From an uncultured Lachnospiraceae bacterium (GTDB taxonomy: Bacteria > Bacillota > Clostridia > Lachnospirales > Lachnospiraceae): DNA of 52,945 nucleotides. A program made the position numbers and the translations under genes. Of this stretch, positions 18,074 to 26,801 are shown piece after piece. The DNA is taken from positions 1 through 52,945 of the forward strand of contig CAJURQ010000024.1 in assembly GCA_910588955.1 (NCBI GenBank), given 5' to 3'. The notes beneath the pieces were generated by a model. The model was given only the letters and a program-made list of their open reading frames with translations, made no database searches and had not been told where the DNA came from. Positions within the stretch are counted from its first letter, which is position 1, and every line of letters starts with the position of its first letter.

Positions 18074-18826
18074 TTATTGCATCATCAACCCCACCGGGCA
18101 ATGGTCGGATCCCATCACTTCATTGTATATGAAAGCGTCCTGCAATCTGCCTTCCAGAGATGAGGAAGTGAGGAAATAGTCGATGCGCCACCCCGCGTTT
18201 TTTGCCCGCGCGCTGAAACGGTAGGACCACCACGAATAAACGCCCTCCAGATCAGGATAAAAATAGCGGAAAGTGTCGATAAATCCGGCGTCCACAAGAG
18301 CCGTGAATTTGCTCCGCTCCTCATCCGTAAATCCGGCATTTTTGCGGTTGGTTTTCGGATTCTTTAAGTCAATTTCCTTGTGTGCTACATTCAAATCGCC
18401 GCAGAAAATGACAGGCTTTAATTCTTCCAGCTTTTTCAGGTAGGCGAGAAAATCATCCTCCCATTTCATGCGGTAATCCAAACGCGCCAGCTCATTCTGG
18501 GAATTGGGTGTATAGACGGTAACGAAATAAAAGTCGGGGTATTCCAGCGTGATGACGCGCCCTTCGTGGTCGTGTTCCTCCACGCCGATGCCGTAAGTGA
18601 CCTGCATCGCTTCTTCTTTCGCAAAGATGGCTGTGCCGGAATAGCCTTTCTTTTCCGCGTAATTCCAGTATTGATGGTAGCCCGGCAGATCGAGGTCAAT
18701 CTGCCCCGCCTGCAATTTGGTTTCCTGTAAGCAGAAAATATCCGCATCCGCCTCCTTGAAAAAATCCAAAAAGCCTTTGCCTACGCATGCCCTGAGTCCG
18801 TTTACATTCCATGAGATGAATTTCAT
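18074..18826 (-). CDS. Exodeoxyribonuclease III
   Basis: This 250-residue cytoplasmic DNA-repair nuclease belongs to the endonuclease/exonuclease/phosphatase fold and acts on abasic sites and 3' ends. Diagnostic motifs are WNVNGLRA at the N-terminus, the metal ligand E35 in LQETKLQ, GDLNVAHKEID, and the C-terminal catalytic GSDHCPV. The length is typical of the family. It converges with mgtC and lies 31 bases downstream of the DHHW gene on the same strand. Confidence 0.95.
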   Translation of the reverse strand: MKFISWNVNGLRACVGKGFLDFFKEADADIFCLQETKLQAGQIDLDLPGYHQYWNYAEKKGYSGTAIFAKEEAMQVTYGIGVEEHDHEGRVITLEYPDFYFVTVYTPNSQNELARLDYRMKWEDDFLAYLKKLEELKPVIFCGDLNVAHKEIDLKNPKTNRKNAGFTDEERSKFTALVDAGFIDTFRYFYPDLEGVYSWWSYRFSARAKNAGWRIDYFLTSSSLEGRLQDAFIYNEVMGSDHCPVGLMMQ

Positions 18827-18856
18827 ATTTTTGTTTTCCTCCCGCTTTGACTTCTT

Positions 18857-19915
18857 TTACTGGTTGTAAAATCGGAGAATTTCTTTCTCTACAATCTCAT
18901 CCGACAGAGCACGCATACCGTCCAGCCGCTCCTCATAATTTTCTGCGGTCAGCCGCTCCTCCCCTTTTGCCAGTTTGTCATAAACCCAATAATTGATATC
19001 CTTGGAAAAGTGAATCATGTCCATATATAGGTCTAAATTCGTAATAATTTCTTTTGCGTCCTGATAGTAATAGATTTCCACGTTGTCGTAGGCGAGCAGC
19101 GCTTTTACCGTCTGTTTTTCATTGTAGATCACCGCGTCCAGCTCGCCTGTCCGATAAGCGTTATCCCACCAGAGCATGGAGTACGGGGAAAAGAAAAACT
19201 TGAAAGTCGTGTCCGGGTGCGTCTCCACCATTTCCGTCAAAAGGGAAATATTTTTTTCGAGCGCGTCCGCATTTGCGGTTTCCGGCTGCATCTGTGCGAC
19301 GGAAGGTTTTCTGGCGTACATGCCGGTTGCCATATCCGCGCCGAAATATTTCCACTGTGCCCAGTTGTAGGAATCGCCCTCGTCATAATCTCCGATAAAG
19401 GAGAATGCCAACATATAGGGCAGCTTTTCCATCAGCACATCCTTGTTCAAGGTGTATTGATAATCGTTGAAATGATTTTTGTCGTAGAGATACATCGGAC
19501 AGCCCGTGGAGACGTAGGTAGGCTTGTCGCTGGCGGAGAGGGAGGAAGGGTCTATGTTGTAAAAGACATAATCCAGCTCATGATTCTCGTAAGCGATATC
19601 CAGAAGCACCTTTAGATCCGCAGTCGCGCCGTAGGAACGGATTGCCTTGATGGTCTGGCAGTCAAAACCTTGGTCAAACCAGCCGTTGTTATAGTTTTCG
19701 CAGACGGAAGACCCTACGATCAACGCATTGTAATCGAAGTTTCTGAGCGTCCCCACGCACTGATATTCCTTGTCCGTCAACACTGCTTTCAAGCCGGGCA
19801 GTGGTTTGTGATACTGATAAAAGGGGTCAAAAAGCACAACCGCGCCGATCACCGCCGCAAGGAGAATAAGCGTTCTTATGAAAAAAGATTTGATAAATTT
19901 TCCGTCTGAAATCAT
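18857..19915 (-). CDS. DHHW-family secreted protein, partner of MBOAT acyltransferase
   Basis: This 352-residue protein has one N-terminal membrane anchor (about 10-30) and an extracellular SGNH-like domain. An early GSSVCENYN block matches the nucleophile region, and MDMIHFS near the C-terminus supplies the likely catalytic Asp/His. Such proteins accompany MBOAT enzymes and are thought to transfer or position acyl groups on surface polymers. AAAGG six bases before ATG 19915 supports this start over upstream candidates. It follows the MBOAT gene by 104 bases on the same strand. The acceptor polymer is unknown. Confidence 0.8.
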   Translation of the reverse strand: MISDGKFIKSFFIRTLILLAAVIGAVVLFDPFYQYHKPLPGLKAVLTDKEYQCVGTLRNFDYNALIVGSSVCENYNNGWFDQGFDCQTIKAIRSYGATADLKVLLDIAYENHELDYVFYNIDPSSLSASDKPTYVSTGCPMYLYDKNHFNDYQYTLNKDVLMEKLPYMLAFSFIGDYDEGDSYNWAQWKYFGADMATGMYARKPSVAQMQPETANADALEKNISLLTEMVETHPDTTFKFFFSPYSMLWWDNAYRTGELDAVIYNEKQTVKALLAYDNVEIYYYQDAKEIITNLDLYMDMIHFSKDINYWVYDKLAKGEERLTAENYEERLDGMRALSDEIVEKEILRFYNQ

Positions 19916-20019
19916 AGGTTGCCTTTCTTTTTTGTTGATCATGCAAATCATTCATTTTCGGGCGTCTGCCCTATACATATGAAAATAAAAAGTTCTTTGT
20001 GAGCACGATGAGACTGTTG

Positions 20020-21615
20020 CTAAAAGTTAAAGTAGAGGAATGTACTCACCTGCGACAGGGAAATCACGCACCATATGAATAAAATGCAAATACTCCAGCA
20101 CCTGCCGGAAGTTAACTCGTTGCGGGTCGCACGCTCGTAGGCATTTTTGTGAAAAATGAGGTAAAACGCCAGCACAAACAATGCAAGCATAACAAACAGG
20201 TACAGGTAATTGACCGCTGTCGGAGCCGCCAGTTCCAGAGCCTGTTTGAGCACATATATTTCCGAGATGTCAAGTTGTGCGGCAATCTCAAACAGTTTGC
20301 CGTTAAAGCGCAGGGACAGGAGGTTTTTGAAAAGCTGTCCTGCCGCCAGCATACTGCTGCTTCTGAAAAAAAAGAGCGAGAGATTAAAAAGCGTAAAGGT
20401 AATGATCCAGCCAATAGGGGCGGGGATGTGAAAACGGGAAGGACGTTTTTCTTCCCTGCCGCGAATACCCACAACACCGAGATTATCCAATACCACCAGC
20501 AGCCCCTGCATGGCGCCCCACGCCACATAAGTCCATGCCGCGCCGTGCCAGAGTCCGCTCAGCAAAAAGACAATAAAAGTATTGAGAAGCATACGTGCGC
20601 GTCCTTTTCGGCTGCCGCCAAGCGGAATATACACATAAGTGATAAAGAACCGCGATAGCGTAATGTGCCACCGCTGCCAAAATTCCTTGATGCTGCAGGA
20701 GCGGTAAGGCGAATCGAAGTTTAACGGCAGCTCCACATGGAACATCCTGCCAAGACCGATCGCCATATCGGAGTAGCCGCTGAAATCAAAGTACAATTCA
20801 AAGCTGTAAGCCAGAATTACAAAAACCGTGGACACTGCGTCCAGTGAAAAAGTCTGCGCAAAGCCAAAGTTTGCCATCAAGCCGAAGGTGTCCGCCAGAA
20901 GCACTTTTTTGGCAAGCCCCAGAACGAACAGATAAATGCCTCTGGCAAAAGAGGCGCTGTCGAAGCGGCGTTTTTCCGGATCCTCAAACTGGGGAATGAT
21001 TTCGCTGTGCAGCACAATGGGACCGGCAATTAATTGCGGGAAAAAGGTCACAAAGGTCAGATAGTTGACAAAATCGTAATGCCTGCATCTGCCCAGTGCC
21101 CGGTCAATGATATAGGACATCTGCTGAAAGGTAAAAAAGCTGATACCGAGGGGCAGCAGGATGTGTTTCAAGTTAAAGTCCGCGCGGAAAGCGAGGTTAA
21201 TGTTCTCAATAAAAAAATCATAATATTTAAAGTAAAATAAAATGCCCAGATTTAAGATAAGACCTGCCAGAAGACCGATTTTGCCGGAAACAGGAATAGG
21301 CGCTTTGTCTACTGAAGGAGCTTTTTGAATTTTGCTTTCGGCGCCGAACGTAGAATCTGTTTTTTCTGCACCTGTATCTGAGGGAAGATGTTTTGTCTGC
21401 ACATGTGCAAGGGCAAGACTCAGAAGATAGTTCAGTCCGATACTGCACAGGATGATGGCGAGATAACGGACGTTAAAATAGGCATAGAACCACAGGGACA
21501 TGACGGACAGAAAAAGACTTGCCAGCTTGTACCGCCCGAGTCTGTTGAGCCCGTACCACCCAATCAGTGCGACAGGCAGAAATATGAAGATGAAGATATA
21601 GGAATTAAACAGCAT
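20020..21615 (-). CDS. MBOAT family membrane-bound O-acyltransferase (AlgI/DltB-like)
   Basis: This 531-residue polytopic protein has about eleven membrane segments. The two histidines expected of an MBOAT enzyme are present: H317 in EFWQRWHITLSRF and the core H357 in LLSGLWHGAAW. The family moves acyl groups, often acetyl, across the membrane to a partner that modifies an extracellular glycan. The DHHW gene downstream is the expected partner. A hydrophilic insert at about residues 72-112, rich in Thr, Lys and Ser, is unusual and should lie in a loop. Substrate cannot be read from the sequence. Confidence 0.93.
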   Translation of the reverse strand: MLFNSYIFIFIFLPVALIGWYGLNRLGRYKLASLFLSVMSLWFYAYFNVRYLAIILCSIGLNYLLSLALAHVQTKHLPSDTGAEKTDSTFGAESKIQKAPSVDKAPIPVSGKIGLLAGLILNLGILFYFKYYDFFIENINLAFRADFNLKHILLPLGISFFTFQQMSYIIDRALGRCRHYDFVNYLTFVTFFPQLIAGPIVLHSEIIPQFEDPEKRRFDSASFARGIYLFVLGLAKKVLLADTFGLMANFGFAQTFSLDAVSTVFVILAYSFELYFDFSGYSDMAIGLGRMFHVELPLNFDSPYRSCSIKEFWQRWHITLSRFFITYVYIPLGGSRKGRARMLLNTFIVFLLSGLWHGAAWTYVAWGAMQGLLVVLDNLGVVGIRGREEKRPSRFHIPAPIGWIITFTLFNLSLFFFRSSSMLAAGQLFKNLLSLRFNGKLFEIAAQLDISEIYVLKQALELAAPTAVNYLYLFVMLALFVLAFYLIFHKNAYERATRNELTSGRCWSICILFIWCVISLSQVSTFLYFNF

Positions 21616-21857
21616 AAATTTCCAAAATTCCTCTCTGAAAATACATAAATTTGTAAATATAAGTAAAAAATAATAGTGCGGGATTCATATTATCTGTTTC
21701 TGCTATAGTATACCAAATCCGACTGCGGCTTACAAATTAAAATAATATCCTGAGAGTTACTTTTTCATACAGAGGATATTATGCGGCGGCGAATGTACAG
21801 CGCGGGAGAAAAAAGAATATATGCGGACGTCATATTTGACAAAAATGGAGGAATAAC

Positions 21858-22493
21858 ATGTATAAAAAAACAATAATAATAGCAGCTTTCGGTCTCCTTT
21901 TCTTAACAAGTTGTGGCAAGGAGGAGCTGGCAGAAGAAGATCTGGTCGACGGGCGGGGAATCGTCGGGGAGCAGAACGCGGAGGAAGTGGAGGCGGGAAA
22001 TTTTCCGCTTTTTTGGGAAAGTGCGGGTGAGGGAGAACGAGAGTTTTATACGTTACCCGAATTGGAGGAGGAAGTGAAAGAACTTCTCGGGGATAATTAC
22101 TGGCCGGAGGTCAATTTATCGGCGGCGGAACTGGAGCGGCTGACAGGAATCACGGAGGATATGTACGTAGACTTTCTGGCGGAGAGACAGATTCTTGACG
22201 CGCACATAGATACCATGATTATCATTCACGCGAAAGAAGATTATGTAGGGACTATTGAGCAGGCAATTGAATCTTACCGGAGCGGGCTGATTGAACAAAA
22301 CAAGAATTATCCGCAGAATCTGAGCAAAGCGCGCGCATCGCGCATCGAGACAATCAACGATTATATCTGCTTTGTCCAGCTTGGGGCGGACACGACATCT
22401 CTGGCGGACCGGGGCAATGAAGCGATGATGGCGCACTGTCTGGAGGAGAACGAGAAGGCGCTCTATGTGTTGGAGCAGGCGATTTTGCAGTAA
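21858..22493 (+). CDS. DUF4358-type lipoprotein
   Basis: This 211-residue protein has a lipobox FLTSC (C19), an acidic linker, and a domain matching my recollection of DUF4358: ITEDMYVDF, then DTMIIIHAKEDYVGTIEQAIE, then a helical end. It should be anchored outside the membrane. Its function is unknown. Proteins of this kind commonly sit next to MBOAT and DHHW genes in Lachnospiraceae, and this gene is divergent from that pair, so a shared role in envelope modification is plausible but inferred. Confidence 0.78.
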   Translation: MYKKTIIIAAFGLLFLTSCGKEELAEEDLVDGRGIVGEQNAEEVEAGNFPLFWESAGEGEREFYTLPELEEEVKELLGDNYWPEVNLSAAELERLTGITEDMYVDFLAERQILDAHIDTMIIIHAKEDYVGTIEQAIESYRSGLIEQNKNYPQNLSKARASRIETINDYICFVQLGADTTSLADRGNEAMMAHCLEENEKALYVLEQAILQ

Positions 22494-22494
22494 A

Positions 22495-22542
22495 GGGGAG
22501 GTAAACCCGGCGAAGCGGGGGAGCCTCCTTGTTGCGTTTTTG
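22495..22542 (+). terminator. Probable rho-independent terminator after the DUF4358 gene
   Basis: A two-tier hairpin starts two bases after the stop. The outer arms are AGGGGAGG and CCTCCTT, the inner arms CCCG and CGGG with loop GCGAAG. A short T run follows about six bases later. Confidence 0.45.
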
Positions 22543-22654
22543 CGCCTGTCAGGTTCTTTTTTATTTTTCCTTTTTAGGTTATAATGTTCGCGAAAGCAAC
22601 GAGCAGTGCGCAGACGTAATATGAAAAAATGATTGCTTGGGAAGGAAATTTCGT

Positions 22655-23146
22655 ATGAACATAAATTTGACGGCAAAATATTTGCACTTTCTCCGAAAAA
22701 GCCATAACTACACACAGGAGGAACTGGCGGAAAAACTGGATATTTCAAGACAGGCAATCTCCAAATGGGAAACAGGAGTAACAGTTCCCGATGTGGATGT
22801 TCTGTTAAAGCTGTCCAAGCTGTACGGCATTTCAATAAATGATATATTAGAGCCTAAAATCCAACCGCAGAGAATCGCGGATTTTGAACAGATTTCTACC
22901 ATTTCCGAAAAGGAATTGAAGGAAATATTCGAGCAGTTTGACGCAGATTCTCTGGTCATTGCGTTGATGGGCGCGTCGCCCGATACTAATCAATTTTGTG
23001 AAAGGTTATTTCCGGAGATTGACTTTGAAAAGACGAGAAATCAAATCGGCAGGGTCAGAGTGGAGACGGTGGAAGAGATGCAGGAGCAGATTGTTTCCAT
23101 GGTAAATCTGCATGTGGTGGATGGGAGAATGGTACATGAAAAGTAA
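22655..23146 (+). CDS. XRE-family transcriptional regulator
   Basis: This 163-residue protein has an N-terminal helix-turn-helix of the Cro/C1 type (YTQEELAEKLDISRQAISKW) at about 15-60 and an uncharacterised acidic, helical C-terminal region. It probably represses a small local regulon. GGAAGGA precedes ATG 22655, so the in-frame TTG at 22637 was not used. It lies just upstream of the toxin-antitoxin locus, which has its own promoter, so a link between the two is not implied. Confidence 0.88.
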   Translation: MNINLTAKYLHFLRKSHNYTQEELAEKLDISRQAISKWETGVTVPDVDVLLKLSKLYGISINDILEPKIQPQRIADFEQISTISEKELKEIFEQFDADSLVIALMGASPDTNQFCERLFPEIDFEKTRNQIGRVRVETVEEMQEQIVSMVNLHVVDGRMVHEK

Positions 23147-23186
23147 CTACAGATAAACAAATTTACATATTATTTTTTTCGGGGGA

Positions 23187-23215
23187 TTGACATATTTGCG
23201 GGTGTTGCGTATAAT
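23187..23215 (+). promoter_or_regulatory. Perfect consensus sigma-A promoter for the CptI RNA
   Basis: TTGACA at 23187-23192 and TATAAT at 23210-23215 are separated by exactly 17 bases, matching the vegetative consensus at all twelve positions. Transcription would begin near 23222, just ahead of the 45-base repeats. Such strength fits an antitoxin RNA that must be made in excess. Confidence 0.92.
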
Positions 23216-23221
23216 AATATC

Positions 23222-23371
23222 AATAGGTAGGGAACTACCTTAAAAAGTAGTCCGCTTCCGGTCATGCGGATAATAAATGGACCGTGAAAACGTGGTTCGC
23301 TCCCGGTCATGCGAATAATAAATAGACCGTGAAAAAGTTTTTAAGCCTCTTGCCCTAAAAGGCAGGGGGCT
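23222..23371 (+). ncRNA. cptI: CptI-like antitoxin RNA of a type III toxin-antitoxin system
   Basis: Between a perfect promoter and a hairpin terminator lies a tandem repeat of 45 bases and no credible coding frame. This is the classic type III layout: repeat RNA, attenuating terminator, toxin gene. In known systems the toxin cuts the transcript into single repeat units, which then fold as pseudoknots and inhibit the toxin in a protein-RNA complex. Known CptI repeats are about this length. A short hairpin AGGTAG/CTACCT at 23225-23240 precedes the repeats. The 5' end is predicted, not measured. Confidence 0.85.
23246..23335 (+). repeat. Two tandem 45-base repeats of the antitoxin RNA
   Basis: The units are 23246-23290 and 23291-23335. 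They match at 39 of 45 aligned positions with no gaps. The shared core includes CCGGTCATGCG, AATAATAAAT and GACCGTGAAAA; CCGGTC and GACCG can pair within a unit, consistent with a folded RNA. Differences cluster in the first twelve bases. Confidence 0.9.
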
Positions 23372-23376
23372 TAAAT
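23342..23376 (+). terminator. Attenuating terminator between antitoxin RNA and toxin gene
   Basis: AAGCCTCTTGCC at about 23343-23354 pairs with GGCAGGGGGCTT at 23361-23372 through a six-base loop, allowing G-U pairs, giving a stem of about 12 bp. The following sequence is AT-rich but not a long T run. That suits partial read-through, so the toxin is made at a lower level than the RNA. Confidence 0.75.
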
Positions 23377-23398
23377 TATATAGGGAGAAAAGCCGCTT

Positions 23399-23863
23399 AT
23401 GGAAATTATGACGGGAAATCTATATTTTGTATCAGATGAGTTTTTCGCAAGGATACAAGATCCCTATTTGAAGGTTAATTATGAGGACACAAAGCGCCCG
23501 CATTATTTTGCTTTTAAAGATAGTAAGACGGGGTTGTATTGGTTAGTCCCATGCAGTTCAAAGATAGAAAAATTTGAACGTCTGGTACAGAAAAAACAAG
23601 AGCAGCACAAGCCGACAGACACAATAAAGATTGTGAAGGTTTTTGATCGTAAAACGGTGCTTCTCTTTCAAGATATGTTTCCTGTGATTACAAGATACAT
23701 AGACGATCAGTATATCAAAGGTGGTCAGCCTGTAAAAATTGCAGACCCTAAATTGATACAGGAATTGGAAAAGAACGCAAAAAAATTATTAATTTGTTAC
23801 ACAGAGGGGTACGCTTTACACCAACACAGCCAGATATTATTAAAATTGAGAAAATCATGCTAG
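23399..23863 (+). CDS. cptN: CptN/ToxN-like endoribonuclease toxin, frameshifted near its C-terminus
   Basis: As read, this encodes 154 residues beginning MEIMTGNLYFVSDEFF, with the blocks KRPHYFAFKD, YWLVPCSSKIEKFE and VLLFQDMFPV expected of the CptN branch of type III toxins. These cut RNA, including their own antitoxin precursor. After KKLL the frame enters unrelated residues and stops at 23863. In the minus-one frame the family-like end RGVRFTPTQPDIIKIEKIM continues to a stop at 23890-23892. One extra A in the seven-A run at 23779-23785 would restore a protein of about 164 residues, the usual length. GGGAG lies 11 bases before the ATG. The toxin is either inactivated or misread at a homopolymer. 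Confidence 0.83.
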   Translation: MEIMTGNLYFVSDEFFARIQDPYLKVNYEDTKRPHYFAFKDSKTGLYWLVPCSSKIEKFERLVQKKQEQHKPTDTIKIVKVFDRKTVLLFQDMFPVITRYIDDQYIKGGQPVKIADPKLIQELEKNAKKLLICYTEGYALHQHSQILLKLRKSC

Positions 23864-23969
23864 AGGAATTGCAAGGTATGGCAGAAAAATAATTATAAAG
23901 GAACAAATGATAAATAGCTCTCTCATTGAATTGATATATGAGAGATGGATAAAGACGAGGACAGCATTT

Positions 23970-24422
23970 ATGGCGATACAATACAGAAAAATAACAGAAA
24001 AAGATTTAGACACCTTTATAGAAATGAGAATCCATCAACTTCGGGAGGAAGGCGCGACCGAGGAAGTCGACTTAAAGCCTGCCTTAACGGATTATTACCG
24101 GCGGCATATGGCGGACGGTACGTTTGTGTCATGGCTTGCCGTTGACGGGGAAAAAATTGTGGGTACGAGCGGCATGTCCTTTGTGGAAAAGCCGCCGTAT
24201 TTCAGCTGTCCCAACGGGAAAATTGGTCTGCTTTCCAGCATGTATACGGCTGACGAATACCGCAGGCGGGGGATTGCAAAAGCTTTATTGACGCGCGTGG
24301 TGGAGGAGGCGAAGGAGTATGGCTGCGGCTGTGTACAGATTACCGCTTCGGATATGGGTGTACTGCTGTACACGGATTTCGGGTTTGTGAAGAACGGGAA
24401 TTTTATGCAATATAAGTTCTAA
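23970..24422 (+). CDS. GNAT family N-acetyltransferase
   Basis: This 150-residue protein has the GNAT fold. The acetyl-CoA-binding segment is SSMYTADEYRRRGIAKALL, with the R-R-x-G-I pyrophosphate loop, followed by the C-terminal YTDFGF motif. It transfers an acetyl group from acetyl-CoA to an amine; the acceptor is unknown. ATG 23970 is preceded by GAGGA. A longer in-frame start at 23907 adds a non-family N-terminus and was not used. Confidence 0.88.
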   Translation: MAIQYRKITEKDLDTFIEMRIHQLREEGATEEVDLKPALTDYYRRHMADGTFVSWLAVDGEKIVGTSGMSFVEKPPYFSCPNGKIGLLSSMYTADEYRRRGIAKALLTRVVEEAKEYGCGCVQITASDMGVLLYTDFGFVKNGNFMQYKF

Positions 24423-24435
24423 AAGGGAGAACGGA

Positions 24436-25122
24436 ATGGATATTTCTTTATATTATCAAGAGCAGGGCGAAGGAGAGCCGTTTTTTCTTCTGCACGGAAA
24501 CGGAGAGGACGGAACTTACTTTGTCAATCAGCTTTCTTTTTTCTCAGATAAATACAGAGTGATTGCGGTAGACACAAGAGGTCACGGGAAATCTCCCTGG
24601 GGGACAGCGCCTTTTACGATGGAGCAGTTTGCCGTGGACTTACATAAACTGATGGATAAACTGGAGATTCAGAAAGCAATGATTCTGGGCTTTTCCGACG
24701 GCGCGAATATTGCCATGAAGTTTGCGTTGAAATATCCGGAGCGGGTGAATGCGCTTATCCTAAACGGCGGAAATCTGGATACGAAGGGAGTCAAGAGGAG
24801 CATACAGATTCCAATAGAGATTGGCTATCGGTTTGCGAAACTGTTTGCGGGGAAGTCGGAAAAGGCAAAGACTCATATGGAAATTCTGGGCTTAATGGTG
24901 CATGAACCGAATATCAAACCCGAGGAACTGCGCGCGATTCAGGCGCCGACGCTGGTCATTGCGGGAACGAAGGATATGATTAAGCAGAGCCACACGGAAA
25001 TCATTGCTCAAAACATCCCGAATGCAAAACTTTCTGTGATTCCGGGGGACCATTTTATCGCAAGTAAAAACGCGGAGAGATTTAATAAAGAAGTGCAGGA
25101 TTTTTTATGGACAAGTTTATAA
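24436..25122 (+). CDS. Alpha/beta hydrolase
   Basis: This 228-residue cytoplasmic hydrolase has the oxyanion-loop motif LLHGNGE, the strand motif VDTRGHGKS, nucleophile S87 in GFSDGAN, an Asp in AGTKDMIKQ and the catalytic His in GDHFIAS. The triad is complete. The substrate is unknown; the family includes esterases, peptidases and C-C hydrolases. It follows the GNAT gene by 13 bases, and its last 16 bases overlap the start of the flavodoxin remnant. Confidence 0.9.
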   Translation: MDISLYYQEQGEGEPFFLLHGNGEDGTYFVNQLSFFSDKYRVIAVDTRGHGKSPWGTAPFTMEQFAVDLHKLMDKLEIQKAMILGFSDGANIAMKFALKYPERVNALILNGGNLDTKGVKRSIQIPIEIGYRFAKLFAGKSEKAKTHMEILGLMVHEPNIKPEELRAIQAPTLVIAGTKDMIKQSHTEIIAQNIPNAKLSVIPGDHFIASKNAERFNKEVQDFLWTSL

Positions 25123-25481
25123 ACCATTTGGAGAAGAGAATTATTAATGGGGAAAATGTGAGTGGATTGCGGAAGCGGCAGAAGCGGATTGTGTTCTGTG
25201 TCGGTGCAAGCCCGGTCACCCCGGATGTCGAAAAGTCGCTTGCGCAGAATTTCAACGAGCCAAAGCTGAAGCAGGTAAACGTATTTTACTGTCCGGGTGG
25301 ACTCAACTATGAGAAAATGTCTGTATCATCAAGGCTCATGATGCGGATGTTTGTGAAGATGATAAAGGCAAAAAAAGATAAATCCGCCACGGAGGAAGAA
25401 ATGGCAAAAGTCATGTCCTCGTCCTATGATATTTCAGATAAAAAATATACAGAACCGATTCTGAAATGTTTACGGGGATAA
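25107..25481 (+). CDS. Flavodoxin-domain protein, C-terminal half only
   Basis: This 124-residue frame resembles only the second half of clostridial flavodoxin-domain proteins: IVFCVGASPV, then VFYCPGGLNYEKMS, a basic helix, and the terminal MSSSYDISDKKY block. The FMN-phosphate-binding N-terminal half (a T/S-x-T-G-x-T loop) is absent, so it should not bind flavin normally. Its start overlaps the alpha/beta hydrolase by 16 bases. It probably arose by a deletion that joined the two genes and may be nonfunctional. It converges on the MATE gene and overlaps its 3' end by 12 bases. Confidence 0.68.
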   Translation: MDKFINHLEKRIINGENVSGLRKRQKRIVFCVGASPVTPDVEKSLAQNFNEPKLKQVNVFYCPGGLNYEKMSVSSRLMMRMFVKMIKAKKDKSATEEEMAKVMSSSYDISDKKYTEPILKCLRG

Positions 25482-26801
25482 TTTCCTGCACGCTTTCTGA
25501 TAAAAGAAAAGGGAAATTGCCGTAGCGATCGCCCAGCCAACAGGCCACGCGCACCAGATACCGACAGCGCGCTGTGTCAGGTCGGACAAGAAAAAAGCAA
25601 GAACCACACGCAGCATCAAATCCGTAAAAGTGGCTGCCATAAACTGCCGCATGGCGCTGATACCCCGGAGAATGCCGTCCGCGATCAGCTTTGCGGACAC
25701 AACAAAATAAAACGGAGACAGAATCCATAAAATCTGCTGTCCTGTCAGTATAGCGGCGGTCGAGTCTTTTTCCATGAATAGAAGAAGTAAGTATTTTCCG
25801 AGGAGGATATAGAGGGCGCAGAAGGGAAGGCACAGACACCATACCATTTTAATTCCCGCTTTAAAACCGTCTTTTAGGCGGCTGTACTTTCCGGCGCCCA
25901 GATTCTGGGCGGCGAAATTGGAGATACCGTTTCCGATCGTGGTGAAGGAGGTAATAACCAGATTGTTCAATTTTATGGCGGCGGAATATCCTGCCATGAC
26001 GGAGGCGCCGAAGCCATTGATAACGCTCTGAATCAGGATGTTTCCTATGGAGATAAAGCTTTGCTGGAGAATGCTCGGCACGGCGATTATCACAATCTTT
26101 TTTAACAGCCCGGCGTCAAACAGCGCCGGTTTTTTATCGCAGGGAATTTTTTTCAGTCTCGTCCACACAGTCAACACGGCGAGAATGCAGCTGACGCCCT
26201 GACATAAAAAGGTCGCCCATGCGACTCCGGCAACACCCATGTGAAAGGCTTTTACGAATAAGATATCCACCGCGATATTTGACGTGGAAGATACTGCCAG
26301 AAAATAAAAGGGGGTTTTGGAGTCTCCGAGGGCGGAGAAAATGCCGGTTGCGATGTTGTAGAAAAAGACAAAGGGCAGCCCCCACACATAAATATCCAGA
26401 TAAAGTTTGGAGTCCGCGAGCAGTTCTTCCGGCGTCCGGATCAGACGCAGCAGCGGGTCGCACCCCAGAATGCCGATCAGCATCAGCGCACCGCATACGA
26501 CAGCGCTGAAAAGGCAGGCTGTAGATACGGCAGTTTTCAGCCCGCGGTAGTCTTTTGCGCCGAACAGCTGCGAGGTGATGACAGAGCATCCCATATTGCA
26601 GCCGAAGGCAAAGGCGATGAAGATCAAGGTGATTTCATAGCTGTTTCCAACTGCCGCCAGTGCGTTCTCCCCGATAAATTTTCCTGCCACAAGGCTGTCC
26701 GCTATATTGTAAAGTTGTTGGAAAATAATGCTGCCGAACAGTGGAAGGCAAAACTGCCACAATACTTTTTTGGGTTCTCCGATGGTCAAATCTTTATTCA
26801 T
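25470..26801 (-). CDS. MATE family efflux transporter
   Basis: This 443-residue protein has twelve predicted membrane segments in two similar halves, starting MNKDLTIGEPKKVLWQFCLP, the N-terminus typical of clostridial MATE proteins. It should export cationic drugs or metabolites using a Na+ or H+ gradient. ATG 26801 is preceded by AAAGGA. It is divergent from a LysR gene, which is the likely regulator. The substrate cannot be predicted. Confidence 0.93.
   Translation of the reverse strand: MNKDLTIGEPKKVLWQFCLPLFGSIIFQQLYNIADSLVAGKFIGENALAAVGNSYEITLIFIAFAFGCNMGCSVITSQLFGAKDYRGLKTAVSTACLFSAVVCGALMLIGILGCDPLLRLIRTPEELLADSKLYLDIYVWGLPFVFFYNIATGIFSALGDSKTPFYFLAVSSTSNIAVDILFVKAFHMGVAGVAWATFLCQGVSCILAVLTVWTRLKKIPCDKKPALFDAGLLKKIVIIAVPSILQQSFISIGNILIQSVINGFGASVMAGYSAAIKLNNLVITSFTTIGNGISNFAAQNLGAGKYSRLKDGFKAGIKMVWCLCLPFCALYILLGKYLLLLFMEKDSTAAILTGQQILWILSPFYFVVSAKLIADGILRGISAMRQFMAATFTDLMLRVVLAFFLSDLTQRAVGIWCAWPVGWAIATAISLFFYQKACRKLSP

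Noticed and set aside
23246..23335. Direct repeats that might be a small CRISPR array
   Set aside because: The two 45-base units are contiguous with no spacers, sit between a promoter and terminator, and precede a type III toxin gene; no cas genes are present.
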